Position numbers and translations under genes: made by a program. 64,000 nt of DNA. Source: Progne subis subis. Lineage: Eukaryota > Chordata > Aves > Passeriformes > Hirundinidae. The DNA lies in contig JAKJHU010000033.1 in NCBI GenBank assembly GCA_022316685.1, positions 6,047,321 to 6,111,320 of the forward strand, written 5' to 3'. Shown piece by piece: positions 52,229 to 64,000 of this stretch (its first letter is position 1; each line of letters opens with the position of its first letter). The notes under the pieces were generated by a model, which saw nothing but the letters and a program-made list of their open reading frames with translations, ran no database searches and was not told the origin of the DNA.

Positions 52229-55200
52229 TAAATGGGATCTTGGTGCTCCATAAACTTTCCTCCACCAGTCCAGTTTACTTCCTGTCTCATCACTAGACTG
52301 TTTGCATGCTCCCTTCGTTCTCCCCCGCACTCTTCTCATCCTCTTATGTTGCTTCTGTCTCCCTTTGCATCGAGCTGGTCCAAGAGAAGCAGCCATTCTC
52401 ACAAGTGATGCTTTAAATACATACGGTTACATAAAGAGGCACTAACCCGACACAGGAGGTCAGTTAGGTAATGTGTGTGCATCTCCTTTCCCTCAGGTGT
52501 GCACTGCCACAGCCAGAGCAGACACTTTGCAAGGTGGCACAAGGTGTCACTGATACAAGTGACAGTTGACGGTATCTTAGAAGAGATGCAACATCACACA
52601 GTTCAAAGACCATTCTCCCTTCAAAATTCCAGTGCTGTTTTGCAACCAGCTTTCAGGTTTTGCTAATCCTCAAAATCGGACATTTTCCCACAGACTACTT
52701 TGTGTCAGGGTCTGGCCTCAGAGAATCAAAGCCATGTGCTGACCCAGGCCTTCCAGGGTAAGGCAGATTTTGTTGCAGCAAACCAATCTGTCTCACAGGA
52801 AGCAACCTTACATCTCCCCTGGACACAGAAGGGAAGGAGCCTCATAATTCCTTGGCCAAATGAACTCAAGAGAAATGCAGAATGAAGGTCATTTCAGGGA
52901 TTCAAAGCTACTTTTGAACTCCTTTTTTTTTTACGTTTTCTTCAACTTTTAAAGCGCTTTTAACTGTCAGTATGATGCCACCATTTAACTTTGTGAGACA
53001 AGTTTAACCTCCCACATTCCCATTAGGAAGGGGATGGAATTTCAGGATGCAAGTGCTAAATAAAAACAAATCATGGGTTAAATGGATCATACTCCCAAGA
53101 CTCACCTCCTGAGTACTAAATTGCCCTGCACATGTTGCTAATTCTCAGCCTTCCAAAAACCTAAAATATAGGCCTTTCCTGATGTTCATGATTCCACTTA
53201 TGATCCACAAGAAAAATAATTACTGAGTCTCCAAATGCTTTGAACAGTGTAATTTCTAATCTCTGTTTGCAATGCCTAATAGAGACAGCAAACTGTCCTT
53301 CAGCAGGGTTTATAAGCTGCTAAATCTTGCAGTACTTGAGGGACCATAATCCCCAAGCAGCACATAGCCTAAGAGACAGACTTATGTGTTCTGCATCTTA
53401 AAGTCACCTACAGCATTTGCCCCCGGGTTGTTTTCAAAAGTCACTCCACTGCTTTTATTTTAAGTGGGTGAGATTCTGATTCCAATTGTTGTAATTTAAG
53501 TAAAGCTGAGGCACCAGACACCTTCCAACCTTTCAGTTAGCATCATACATGGCACTGGAAAGCAGGACCACAATTCCCACCCTATTGCACCCATACTGGA
53601 GGGTAAAAGGAAAAAATCCATAGTTATTTGCATTATCTATTGCAGCATAATGCTGAACAGAACCTGTCCCACTATCTTTGTGATTGCTTACACACAAGTG
53701 AAGAGCTGCAAAATTGCAGATTTCCAGACTGATTTAAGCCCCGTACAAATTAGAAGGCAGCTCTCAGCCTGATAATGATGGCAAGAATTTTGTTGGAGTC
53801 TTGCATGGATTAATCATATAGCTGGTCACTGTTCATCCAAGTAATTTTCAGTTCTATGCTGTGTTTTATAAAAATGTCGAATTGTATGCAGATTTTTTTT
53901 TCCTCTAGAATACCAATGGAAAACACTGTGGGGGCTGTCAAGGCAGAATATTTGCTTTTTCCCAGTTCACAGTTATATAATACATTTGCCTGTGTTTTAG
54001 CATCACTTTCATTGAAATGTTACTTTTAAAATAACTGATTACTCAGAAGCAGTAACTATCTGCAACAGCATATGGGTTTGGGACAGTTCTTCTCTTATAA
54101 GGTGAAGTTCAGTTAGGTACAGGGCTGACCAGCAAAAAGCAATTTGCACCAAAGAGAAAGTGTTATACACCAAAGCAAGTCTTATACTTGCCTACCAAAT
54201 ACAATCACTCAGTATTAACATTTTGAGGAGCTGGACACAGTGACAAGCATTTAGCAGCCTTCTTCATCTGCTTAGTACAGACACATAAACAGTTTGGGTT
54301 ATCAACACTGAAGACTATAAAGCGAATCCTAGAAGATAAAATCTTGGAAATTTATCTGGAAGAGATTAACATTTATAGCCAGTTTCTCATTCACAGAAAG
54401 GAGTTTCCAGAAAATGTTTGGGTTTTGTTTTTTGGTTTTTTTTTTTTAATTTGTAATGGTCTGTAACAAAACAGTTAAGCTGAATTCCAGATATAAGTTC
54501 TCACATCCCTATCGGTTCTACTAAGGAATATGCTAATGTTCAATATTAATTAAAACACAAAACAGATTTTAGAAACTACAGGGAGAACAAAGAGCATCGT
54601 TATGACTCAATATACCCCCACTATGCTACACAATGAATGCAGTTTTATTCCCAATTTCTCAAGAATTATAGAAGAATTAGGAAAATAAACATAAAAGGAT
54701 AATCAAAGGCATGGACTGGCTCCTGCACAAAGAGCATCTAAATAAATGTTGACTTCTTATCCAGAAAAAGGAGGCAGTTCACAGTTAGCTGGATAAAAGA
54801 TACAACAGAAGCCTAATAAATTCACAAATGACAAGGAGGTGAGCACAGAAAGACATTTAATCACTTCTTCCAATTCAAGAATGAAGCAGTTTCAAGTGAT
54901 ACTCCTTGGCAATAGGTTGAAAACAAGCAGAAGGGAGCACAGTTTCACAAATCCCGCGGGAAAGCTCTGAACACACTACTGACAGGATTCTGTGCTTTCA
55001 AAAGGTACTTTTCCATCTTAAGTGCTTCTGAAGAGTAAGGCCCACTTTGTCCCAGGATGGACATATAGAGACAGCTGTACCTATATCCACCAACTACTTC
55101 CAGATTCTAACCTGAATCTTGTATGTTCTCCACACCTGAACATACTTTCTGTCATACAGTATCTTGCTGCTACACAAAACATAAGGTAGCTTGTCACCGA

Positions 55201-55632
55201 GACGCACAAAGCAGTCACACGCAGACAAGAGATTTTCACAGAGGTCCTTCTGATCCAGCTCACAGCCGAGAGAGCGGAGAGAAGAGGCCCCTTTGTTTAT
55301 GTCTTACTTTTTTTATACATTTGTGGGTCTAGCAGAAGATTGGCTTTTTGGGGTTTCCACCCCTCAGCCTCAGTGGCCAGACCAATTGTCAGTTACAATT
55401 GCTTTCAGGTTAGAAATATGCAAACAAAGGACAGAGAATGAAAAACAAAGGATTTATGTTACATCTGTAGGAAAAGGTAGAAAACTGCTCTAATATTCTA
55501 CAGTAACTAAAAGATCTGACTCCATTTCAAAAGGCTTTAAAAACTCAGAAAAACCAGGGTAACAGTAGCTTGTAAAGCAATTTAGCCTAATCACCAAGCA
55601 AAAATCAAGATCTGATGGCAGTCCTCACTTAC

Positions 55633-55872
55633 CCGGGCGCTCAGGAGTGTCATATAACTGCTCACACAAGTAGTAGTCATCTGGATTCAAGTAGGGCAGC
55701 TGCTTCAGAAAGCTCTGCTTGGGAATGAGATACAAGACCTCTGCAATATCCCCATCCTCAATTACTGACATCCTTTTGACTGAATTTCGAAATTTCACTT
55801 TTTCCAGCACCAGTTCTTCACCTGAGCCACACAGCTTCCCAAAGCTGTTTAAGATGGGGAAAGAAGGCATTT
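55633..55872 (-). CDS. ABLIM1: ABLIM1 alternative N-terminal coding exon (79 codons + 1 base)
   Basis: Seen: an open frame starts at ATG 55870-55868 and runs 79 codons (MPSFPILNSFGKLCGSGEEL at the start, LYDTPERP at the end). It ends with one extra G at 55633, followed by a strong donor (GTAAGT, 55632-55627). That phase-1 G joins the TG opening the exon at 24921 to make Val, giving ...ERP-VAHPQE. An in-frame TGA at 55879-55877 means no longer reading frame enters from upstream. The ATG is therefore the start in this isoform. The bases before it (pyrimidine-rich, then TAG at 55875-55873) could be a 3' splice acceptor, so the exon may carry two bases of 5' UTR after an upstream noncoding exon, or it may be a true first exon. 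Known: ABLIM1 has several alternative N termini placed before the LIM array. Inferred: this is one of them. The segment is charged and has no LIM motif or signal peptide. No other gene on this strand would explain the matching phase. Confidence 0.8.
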
Positions 55873-56718
55873 CTACTCAGAAGAAGCTAAGGAAAGGAAC
55901 CTGTAGTGCACAGAGTCAGTCTATTACTCACGGCACACTGCCCTTTCCAATCCTTCTCTTTTTCTCTTATCCAGCAAAGGAGATTAAGGAAGATATATTT
56001 TTAGTGATTATCTTCAAGAGATTAGAACAGTATGCTTGATCAGGTGATTGCTATCTAAAACTATTGTAATCAGTTGAAACTCATCCCTGCGAATGCAAAA
56101 ATCAGAAACAAAACCTAAAAGAGTATCTGAAAATCAGATTAATATTCAGGACAAGAGAAAGAACGTAACTGAGTTACATAAGAGGATTAGTTTAAAATCA
56201 AAAAAAACCTTGCTGTGTCAAAAATCTTATTACAGAATCATCATCATCACCATCATAAGCTACAAATGCACATCTGTGCATTTAATCTAGCATGGCCCTC
56301 TTCCATGCCAGGTTTGTCCATGTGCCATGGAGAAATGGCTGCAGCAGAGGTAGAGCACATTGGTCCTCCTTTTATAGGAATGTACAAGCACTGGCTGGGA
56401 CTACTTCATAAGCAGATTTCTTTGGAGAAATCCTTTCTGCAGCTTTCACTGCCTATTGCAAACAAAAGCACTTGAGCTTTCCCCTAACCATTAAGGATTG
56501 GTTCTCTTCTGCTCTTCCTCTCCACTTTCCTGTGTAGCTGACAGCAGAGGCTTTGCAGATACTTTGCCAACCCTTCCTGCTTCACCTACAAGAAGTATTT
56601 ACATTAATCCAATTCCAGTGACTTGCTAATCTAATGATCTAATGAATATTTCTCCCTGGGTAAAGGCAGAGTTAATGATCAACAGGGCACTGGAAAGTCA
56701 CAGGAAATTCCAAAGTGA

Positions 56719-56815
56719 AAAAGACCAAAAAAAAAAAAAACAAAAAAAAACCCCCAAACAAAAAAAAAACCCCAAAAAACAAAAAACAAACCCACAACCA
56801 ACAAACCACCCCAAA
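56719..56815. repeat. A/C-only low-complexity block
   Basis: Nearly all bases on the plus strand are A or C, in runs of A broken by CCCC and CAAA. Confidence 0.93.
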
Positions 56816-59800
56816 CTAATAACATTCATCATCTATAAAGGAAAATTACAGGTAGATCCCAGACCTGGACATGCTCAGAGGCAACTTCAGACTCTCTATG
56901 CAGTGAAACACACAGAGACAACTGTGCAACCAGTGCCTGGCCCTTAACTCAACTCCCCTTAACACAGAGAAGTTATCTGCAGCTGCAAAATGACCTGGGG
57001 TAATCATTGCACTGCTTCCAGTAAGGCTTTTTCTAAATTAGAAGGTGACAAAAAGTCTACCAATAGGCTTACTGGGCACAGTGAGAAACTGTTACTTGAT
57101 TCTCCCTCAAAACTCAGAGCTCAAGTACTAACTCCAGACGGGAATAGGCTTTGAAGAAAAGACTGTTTCATTTACTGTTTCAAAGAGAAAATACTATCTC
57201 ATAAATCCAGACTTTGATCATCTATTATTACACATCTCCTATGAGGTCAATTACTTTATATTTTTCAGGTAGAATTACTTCTTTATTATCTTGAAAACAA
57301 GGGTGCAATTACAGTTCCCCTTAAACAGCCATGCTCCTGGATTTTCTAATCAGTGGAGACACAGTGGGACAAGCCAGAATAAATCTGTACTAATTTTGAT
57401 GGGGTGATGCTAATGTGTATTTGAAGAGCTGGCTCAATAGATATAGCAACTGCAGTTCTGCCTTACAGTATCTTGTATCCAATCAGAGATCTCAGCAAAT
57501 GGTGTGTTTTAAGCATTCCCTCTAGGATATGAAGCTTTGCAGCAATTTTTTCAATCTCTCACAGATTTCTCAACCTACTGACCTGCACTCCACAGCCCCT
57601 CAGTGGAACAGGCAGCTCTGAAAATCCAAAAGCTTCTAGCAGTGAGGGTGGAGCTCCATCCAGAGCTTCGAGCAGAGGGATGACTCACAGGAGAGGCTGG
57701 ATGAGTCAACACAAGGATCTCAGTCTGAGAGTGCCATTTGTTTCTGGATAATCGGTGGAGGATGTTGACATCTGCCAACAGCCTTCCAGCCCCACTGACA
57801 CGTCAAGGTGGACTCTGCCCTCTGAGGTGAGGCAAAGGCACACATTGCCCAGACACGAACCCTGCTGCAGAAGTCAATCCTCAGAGAGCAGAAGGGTGAG
57901 CCCTGAAGAAACTGTTCTGGTTGTGGCAACATTTGCTAAAGCTTGGCTGCCTAATACCCAGGAGAAAAGTTTGTCCTTACACTGGACACTTTAACAGCAC
58001 ACTGGTTTAAGGCTGACACCCCATTTTCTGCTGTGTCCACGCTGATTCCAACCTCCAGCTCTGTTCACCAAGACACTCATTACACCAGCTCTTGCAGTGA
58101 GAATTAAACCAGTCTGACCTGTATATCCACTACAGAAGCACTCAGCCTGTGACCAATGCAGGAGAGTCTGATGATTTATCCAACAGTGCAGCACAATCCA
58201 ATGTTCTTCCACCACCAAAACACATGGGACTGGTGGGGGACAATGGATCAGGATTTAGTGATCCTAACATGTCACTGCAGGGACATCCTGCTTAATTAAA
58301 AATAAGATCCTACTTCCCCTGAGACAGACTTCTCTAATGGTGCCTCTTTCCAGCCCTGGCTATTGCTGTCACTGTCTGGACCTTCAAAGACCCCATGGCA
58401 GCTGCTGCTTAATAAGGCAAAGCAATATCATTTTTGGATAGTACATATCTTTAAGTACAGTGTTTGTCTTCAAAAGCCTCAATCCTGCCAATATGTAATC
58501 CAAAGGGACAAGCAGTAGAAAGAAGTAAAACAAGACCAGGAAGCATCACAGTGGCTTCTGAGGCAGATAAAGGACTGTGGCACATCCTTGTGTCCAAGGC
58601 AAAGGACAAGGCCTGAGACAGCCTTGTACAACACACAGTCACTGAACACTGGGATTTAGCCTCAGCCTCAATCAAAAAGACAATGGCAAGCTCCTAACAC
58701 TTAAATCAAGCGTTCAATTAAGTGGAATAAGTAGATTTTCGATTTTCTTGCCGATGAGAAAAGAAAAAGGCAGGAATCACAGAGGCACAACCCCATCCTT
58801 ATGTTTCATGGAAGAAAGTCTCAGGAATCCAGGAATCAACTCGGAACTAGCATTGAGGAAATGTTCTCAGGATCTGCCAAGTAGCAAAACCTGTTTAAAT
58901 CACTGCCAATTCAAAGCTGTGTCTAATCCAAGTAGTCAGTGCTGGGATCTCGAGCCTTCACAGAGCACAGTGTGAGATATGGGCACTTTCCAGACTGACA
59001 GTTTTCACAGGGGGCTGGCTGGACAGGAGACAGGAATTATGCAGAATAGTGACTTTAAATATTTTATCTCAGTCCAACTTTATAAATATTTTATTTATAA
59101 ATATTTCCAGCTGTCTCAAGACCATTTCTTATTCAATCCCCTCTGAATTCACCGCACCAATTGGCTGCCTGGATGATAAAAATACATGCATGTTTCATAT
59201 GCAACCAGGAATAGAGGCATCTCTTCAATGCTCCAAGAACAGAAGAAACAAAAAATTTGACTGCAATCCACAAATAAATTAAAAAACAGAATAGCAAGCA
59301 GTGAATAATAGTAAAAAGCAGACACCAAGGGCTAAATACATAGAAAAAGAAATATCCCTCTGTGTTTCAGAGAAACACTGAGGATTAGACTTGCCCTTCA
59401 GCAGAAATGTGTAGTGCACTAATGCTGTCTTAATTGCTTCTGCCATCAGAGTTGAATTTCCTGCAAATGCATTTCAGTGTGACTCCAGTCTTGCATTAAA
59501 AGCAACAAAAAAAGCCCAATCAGAAACCTAAGAAACTGAAGTCAGACACACTAGTTCAGCAAAACCTAGCTGCAAAAAATAATCAAAACAAAAATACAGG
59601 AAACAAGATAAAACAAAATGAAATTTTCCTTTTCCATCATCACACCACTTCAGAAGGTAACACATCTATTACACAGGTAGATAGCCCCAAATAATGTTTC
59701 ATGCACCTGTCCAAGGCAACAGGATTATCAGGATTACCTTCTCCATGTAAGAATTCTCAAAGATATTAAGAATTCAATAAGGAGAGGAAAAAAGAGCCTT

Positions 59801-59935
59801 CATCTAAATGAAAAATGAGCATGCACTCTATCTACTTTTACTATGAAATATAGTTATCCAAGCAATAAGATAACTAAGCCAGCAAATGACAGCAAGAAAA
59901 AAGAGGAAAAAAAAATAAATTCCAACATTCAAATA

Positions 59936-59948
59936 CACACACACACAA
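59936..59948. repeat. Short (CA)n repeat
   Basis: About six CA units, too short to be a major microsatellite. Confidence 0.75.
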
Positions 59949-60616
59949 AAGAAGCAAAACTTTACTTGTGGTTAAACTACTCCACACATTCAGCTTTTTC
60001 ACTTTTGACACCCACTATTTACTTACTCAAGACTGCAGGCTGATGTATAAACACTCAGCTATTTACTGTAAACTTGGTGAAACCCTTTATCCACATAATG
60101 AAGACCAAAAAGTCCACATGCACGTCTTAATTTCTTTACCTAAGTGTCCAAAACAGGCAGTCATCTTCTGGGCATAGTGACAGAAGCCCTTCAGCCCGTA
60201 GGGCTCCTCACCCAGGACCTGCTCACTCATGGCTTCAGCAGGGGCTGCCTCTCTCTGCAAAGTCAACCAGCTGCTGCTTGTTTAAGGCTGATAAGGCAAC
60301 AGATCTTCCAATTTACCTCCATTAATAATTCAGGTACTACATAAAATTTGCTGAGCTTTAAAAACCGGTAGTGCAAAGCTGTTTTGTGGCTTTTGAAGTA
60401 ATCATGTTTTAGTCCTTAAAAAGTACCTCAGCTATTATAGTCCAATAGTTTACAGAAATCCTTTTCAAATGGAAACAAAATCCATTCCCTTGCTGCACAA
60501 GAGGAAATTTTGTGGGGATTATGCTCAGGTCAGAGAGACATTTAAATGTTCCCCTAGCTTAAACCCAGAAACAGAATTACTACCACTACTGAAATGTGTT
60601 ATTATGTACTGATTAG

Positions 60617-60834
60617 TGTTTTCACCAATGACATGGACAGTGGCATCAGTAAGGTGCCCAGAGAGGTGGTGGATTTCCCATCTCTGGAAACATTCAAAGC
60701 CAGGTCAGATGGGGCTCTGAGCAGCCTGATCTAGGGAGGATGTCCCTGCTCATTGCAGAAGGGTTCGACCAGAGGGCCATTAATGGTTTCCCCCCAGCCC
60801 AAACCTGTCCCATGGGATTCTAGGATTCCATTCC
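60617..60834 (+). mobile_element. CR1 LINE fragment, RT remnant joined to 3' tail
   Basis: A short RT remnant (FTNDMDSGI, normally F-I-NDLDEGIE-like) is followed within a few bases by the CR1 3' tail: GTGCCCAGAGAGGTGGTGGA, CATTCAAAGCCAGGTCAGAT, GGGGCTCTGAGCAGCCTGAT, and the end CATGGGATTCTAGGATTCCA. The intermediate ORF2 sequence is absent. Noncoding relic. Confidence 0.87.
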
Positions 60835-61532
60835 TGCAAGCAGACATGTCCACTGCTGTAAGAACACCACTCATTCATCACGTACTACCATGCCCCACTT
60901 CTCAATGCTGTACATTCTCTGGGGACTCAAAATCCCAACAGAGCACAGGTACAAACACCACTGTGTTTTCTGGTAACTTCCAGCACACCACAATTCAGAG
61001 GAACTGAGGCACCACAGCCAGGAGCAACAGGAACAGGGTATTTTCTCAGCTCACTCACTGGAGCATAAAGCCCATCTAATCTTGTTGTTATCCTGGCTGA
61101 GGAGAAAACACACAAGAGCTGACTGAGCATTCCTGCTGCCAGACAGCTGCAGTGGCCACACATACCTGTGTTCTGCTCATCTACAGGAATCCAATACCAA
61201 TCACATCGATGTCAATGACATCTCCTCAGCTAAATACTGCAGAATGGCTTTGGCTCTACTCTCTTGACTCAGGTGGTGATGACCAGGGAAGAAGAGGTAG
61301 GTGTTCCTCTCAAGCAAATATGCTCCCTGTACACTACACTTGTTTTCTGTACACTCAACAGTTGCTGCTTCCTCACTGAGACCATATCCACTCATGAAAA
61401 AACGTTCAGCAGAGCTCATTTAAGTTCTGCTGATGGCCATATAAAGCACTGGTCCTACTAAGCAGACACTTCAAAGAGAGATCTGTGCTAAGTACATCTA
61501 GATGCAAATTTTATTCACAACAGACTGAAAAG

Positions 61533-61586
61533 CCTAGTTACTAATATTTAATATTACTTCCTAGATACTAATATTTAATATTAATT
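61533..61586. repeat. 27-bp direct tandem duplication
   Basis: Two adjacent 27-base units beginning CCTAGTTACTAATATTTAAT (61533) and CCTAGATACTAATATTTAAT (61560) differ at two positions. AT-rich, no evident function. Confidence 0.9.
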
Positions 61587-64000
61587 CAACAGTTCACTGT
61601 CTAGAAAAGCATAAGATATAGTTAAAAAACAGCTATGGGGCTTTGGTATCTTTTATTGTGATAAAGGCTATGGAGAACATGCAGAGGTAGGAATTCTACA
61701 GTCCACAGGTCTCCACCAAGTTAGTTTACTGGTTTAAACCCACACAAGGTTCTCTAAGGTAAGCTGTGCTACTGCCTGTGGCAGGAGGAACAGAAAGACC
61801 ACAAAGCCACAAGGCTTCTCTGTAGTGGCAAAAAAGAAAAAAGAAAAAAAAAAGTGACTAACTGAAAAGGGTTAACTCAGATTAAAGTGGTATCAAAGGT
61901 AAAAGGATCTGTGTTATAACTCAGCTGAGCTACACAATTAAGCATGAGTGTCCCATACAGGTTTCTTATCAAGCTGCCACATGACATTTTTTTCCACTGC
62001 TTTTATAGTTGACCTTTAAGTAATCATTAGCCAAACTCCATCAAATGCCTCTCTCTTTCTGCAGCACACACATGCAAATTGAAGAACTGCTACAAAGTCT
62101 GTCCGGCCCATGAAGTCTGTAAATGTCTGTGTGGTGACAGGACAGTGTCAAGTTCAAGTCTGAATAGGGTGTAGCTGCATTTGTAACTCAAGAGTCAAAC
62201 TTGTACTCTTTGAAGAGCCACCTGGGGATCTCTCCAGGTGGCACGCTGAAAACCAGGCCTGTTTTATACATCAGCAGCAAGATCTGCATGCACAAGCCAT
62301 TCTGTTCAACTAACTTGGAAATGAGAAAGCAAATGTTATTTTGTGTATTGGTTTCTTGGTATTCATTCCAAAACATACATGAAGCATCACTTTGCCCTTT
62401 ATTCTCCTGTTACAATTCGTAACCAAGAAAAAACGCAAGAGAAAACACAACTGCATTTCTATCTCAGACTTAACTAAGACCACACTGTGACAATTTCCTT
62501 TCCCAGCTGATGACATTTGCAAAATCTTTCAGCTGAATTAAAGCATTGTGCTCTGCTTCCTGTTATCAACTATGTATGATAACTTCCATGGCACATGAGC
62601 CTTTGGTAACAAAAGCCCAGCTTTGCAGTGCATTGTAACGCTGGACAGGCAGCATAACAAGCTGTTGGGAATGCTTTTCCCTTTGCTGCCTGCTCAGAAA
62701 CTGAATCTGACTCACTTCCCCAGTCCCCAACAACCACCAAGTTTATCCTTCAGTGAAGCAGTGAGCAGAAGGATTAAACAAACAAAAATATCTAAACAAT
62801 ATGCTTGAGATTACATCTAATGATCTTTTTCTTGGACAAAGGAGGGCAACACCAGCAATCTACCTTCACGTGAAATTATTACCTGGGCTGAAACAGGGCA
62901 AAGAAAAGCAGTACATAGAAAAATCAATCACTAAATGAAAGATTTAAATGGCATGTGGGTAAAAAGCCCTAATAATGTCAGCTAGCAAAGTACTGTCTAG
63001 TATCTCTGAAAGTCTTAACACAGGATTTGGGAAATATGCTGTCTCTGCACTCCCACAGACTTGCTGTTCATCCCTGAGCCATTCCCTTAATCTCTTCCAT
63101 TGTATTTTCCCCTATCACTTTCCCCCTCACAAGGGATTTGTAACAATAGGTACATTAAAGACTGAAGTTTTCAGATTCTGTGATAATGGAAACTATAGAA
63201 GTACCACAGATAATAACACTAGGGAGTAACTGGTCAGCATTAAAAAAAGAGGTCATGTAAAGCACAGCTGAGTGCTTCTCCTTGATCATAATTGCCTTCC
63301 AACTTCATTACTGTATTTCTCAATGATTGTCCAATAGATTGTATCCCTTATTTAACACTAAAAGTGCTTATTTTCCACAGAAAACCAAGTTATCAAGAAA
63401 AATATCAAGAGTTAATTCTGTACATCTCCATCTGAAAATTCCATTTTTAGTTCTTCTCCCCCAAACAAGCAGAATCACTGTTACTGTGGTTGCTGTGAGT
63501 AGAAAAGTTAGGTTATTATAAAAGGCTTAATTCAACCAAAGGATATTTACCTTACTTTATCCATTCCAAGGTTTATTTCAGAATAGTCATGGAAAAATAT
63601 CTCTGTTTACATCTATTTTCAGACATAAAATAACAGTGTGTGCATTAATGGATCTGTCTATTGCATTATTAGAAGATGAGGTGGCTCAGCATTTTATTTC
63701 CTGGCAGCACAAGGCTAATCTATTGATCTACAGTGTCAAGAACACTGCACTACTGGATTCTTACAGCAAAGCCAATCCTTTTTACTTGCACGTAGAAAAA
63801 AAAAACCAAGTGTAATTGCTGGCAACTGAAGCAATCTCATGGGCAAGATACAGTGAAAGCTGTATGAAATAAAAATACAAAAACTGCTGCACCCCCAAGA
63901 CTCTGTGTGATTGACTCAACAACACAATCCAAGCGCTTGCCTATGCCAGAGTTTATAAATAATCTCACGACTTCTGTGGGGCTTAGCTCTATGCTTGATA

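Larger units (their letters stand above)
24922..55632 (-). other. ABLIM1: ABLIM1 large 5' intron
   Basis: This 30.7 kb intron runs between the alternative N-terminal exon and the first LIM exon. Stretches with nothing recognisable: 24922-26778, 26823-28235, 29386-31712, 31739-33800, 33900-35612, 37772-39571, 39771-41741, 41804-43612, 46030-48990, 49720-51150 and 52230-55632. The listed low-complexity runs, CR1 pieces, LTR-like element and motif cluster account for the rest. A long 5' intron with alternative first exons inside it fits what is known of ABLIM1, so other isoform starts may be hidden here. Confidence 0.85.
55873..64000 (-). other. ABLIM1: ABLIM1 upstream or 5' intronic region
   Basis: This DNA lies 5' of the alternative exon on the minus strand. 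It is either promoter and intergenic sequence for that isoform or an intron of longer isoforms. No CpG island sits at 55.9 kb. That, together with the pyrimidine tract and AG before the ATG, slightly favours an intron here. Contents recognised: an A/C-rich low-complexity block at 56.7 kb, a CR1 fragment at 60.6 kb, a 27-base tandem duplication at 61.5 kb and an inverted-repeat E-box pair at 62.2 kb. No other gene is supported. Confidence 0.55.

Overview
The window looks like bird chromosomal DNA, probably from a passerine or another neoavian. It has AT-rich intronic sequence, short exons in long introns with GT/AG borders, and scattered 5'-truncated CR1 LINE fragments ending in the bird-type ATTCTGTGATT-like tail. 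I saw no bacterial operons and no mammalian Alu or L1. The species call is inference; the CR1 tails are seen directly.

One gene is supported: ABLIM1 (actin-binding LIM protein 1, abLIM/limatin), transcribed from the minus strand, so the gene runs from high to low coordinates. Four coding exons are placed to the base. An alternative N-terminal exon lies at 55872-55633 (79 codons plus one base). It is followed by a 30.7 kb intron, the LIM1 5' half (24921-24787), an 11.3 kb intron, the LIM1 3' half plus most of LIM2 (13453-13270), a 1.5 kb intron, and the end of LIM2 (11795-11686). All splice phases join without a frameshift, giving two tandem zinc-binding LIM domains behind an isoform-specific N terminus. 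The LIM3/LIM4 exons, the dematin-like region and the villin headpiece must lie below coordinate 1. Other 5' exons or promoters probably lie above 64000.

Layout: 1-11685 intron with a CR1 at 3.5 kb; 11686-13453 two LIM exons; 13454-24786 intron with a 49-base T run and a CR1 tail at 20.3 kb, plus a GC-richer patch at 21.4-21.9 kb; 24787-24921 LIM1 exon; 24922-55632 large intron with homopolymer runs, a (CAAA)n block, a possible muscle-type motif cluster at 43.8 kb, an LTR-like promoter at 45.9 kb, a GC-richer open patch at 49.0-49.7 kb, a (GTT)16 microsatellite and a CR1 at 51.7-52.2 kb; 55633-55872 alternative exon; 55873-64000 upstream or intronic DNA with a CR1 at 60.6 kb.

I found no RNA gene, CRISPR array or prokaryotic-style system. 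The points most worth checking are the alternative N-terminal exon, a possible second alternative first exon at 49301-49451 with the same splice phase, and three CR1 copies in which the reverse-transcriptase core is joined directly to the 3' tail.
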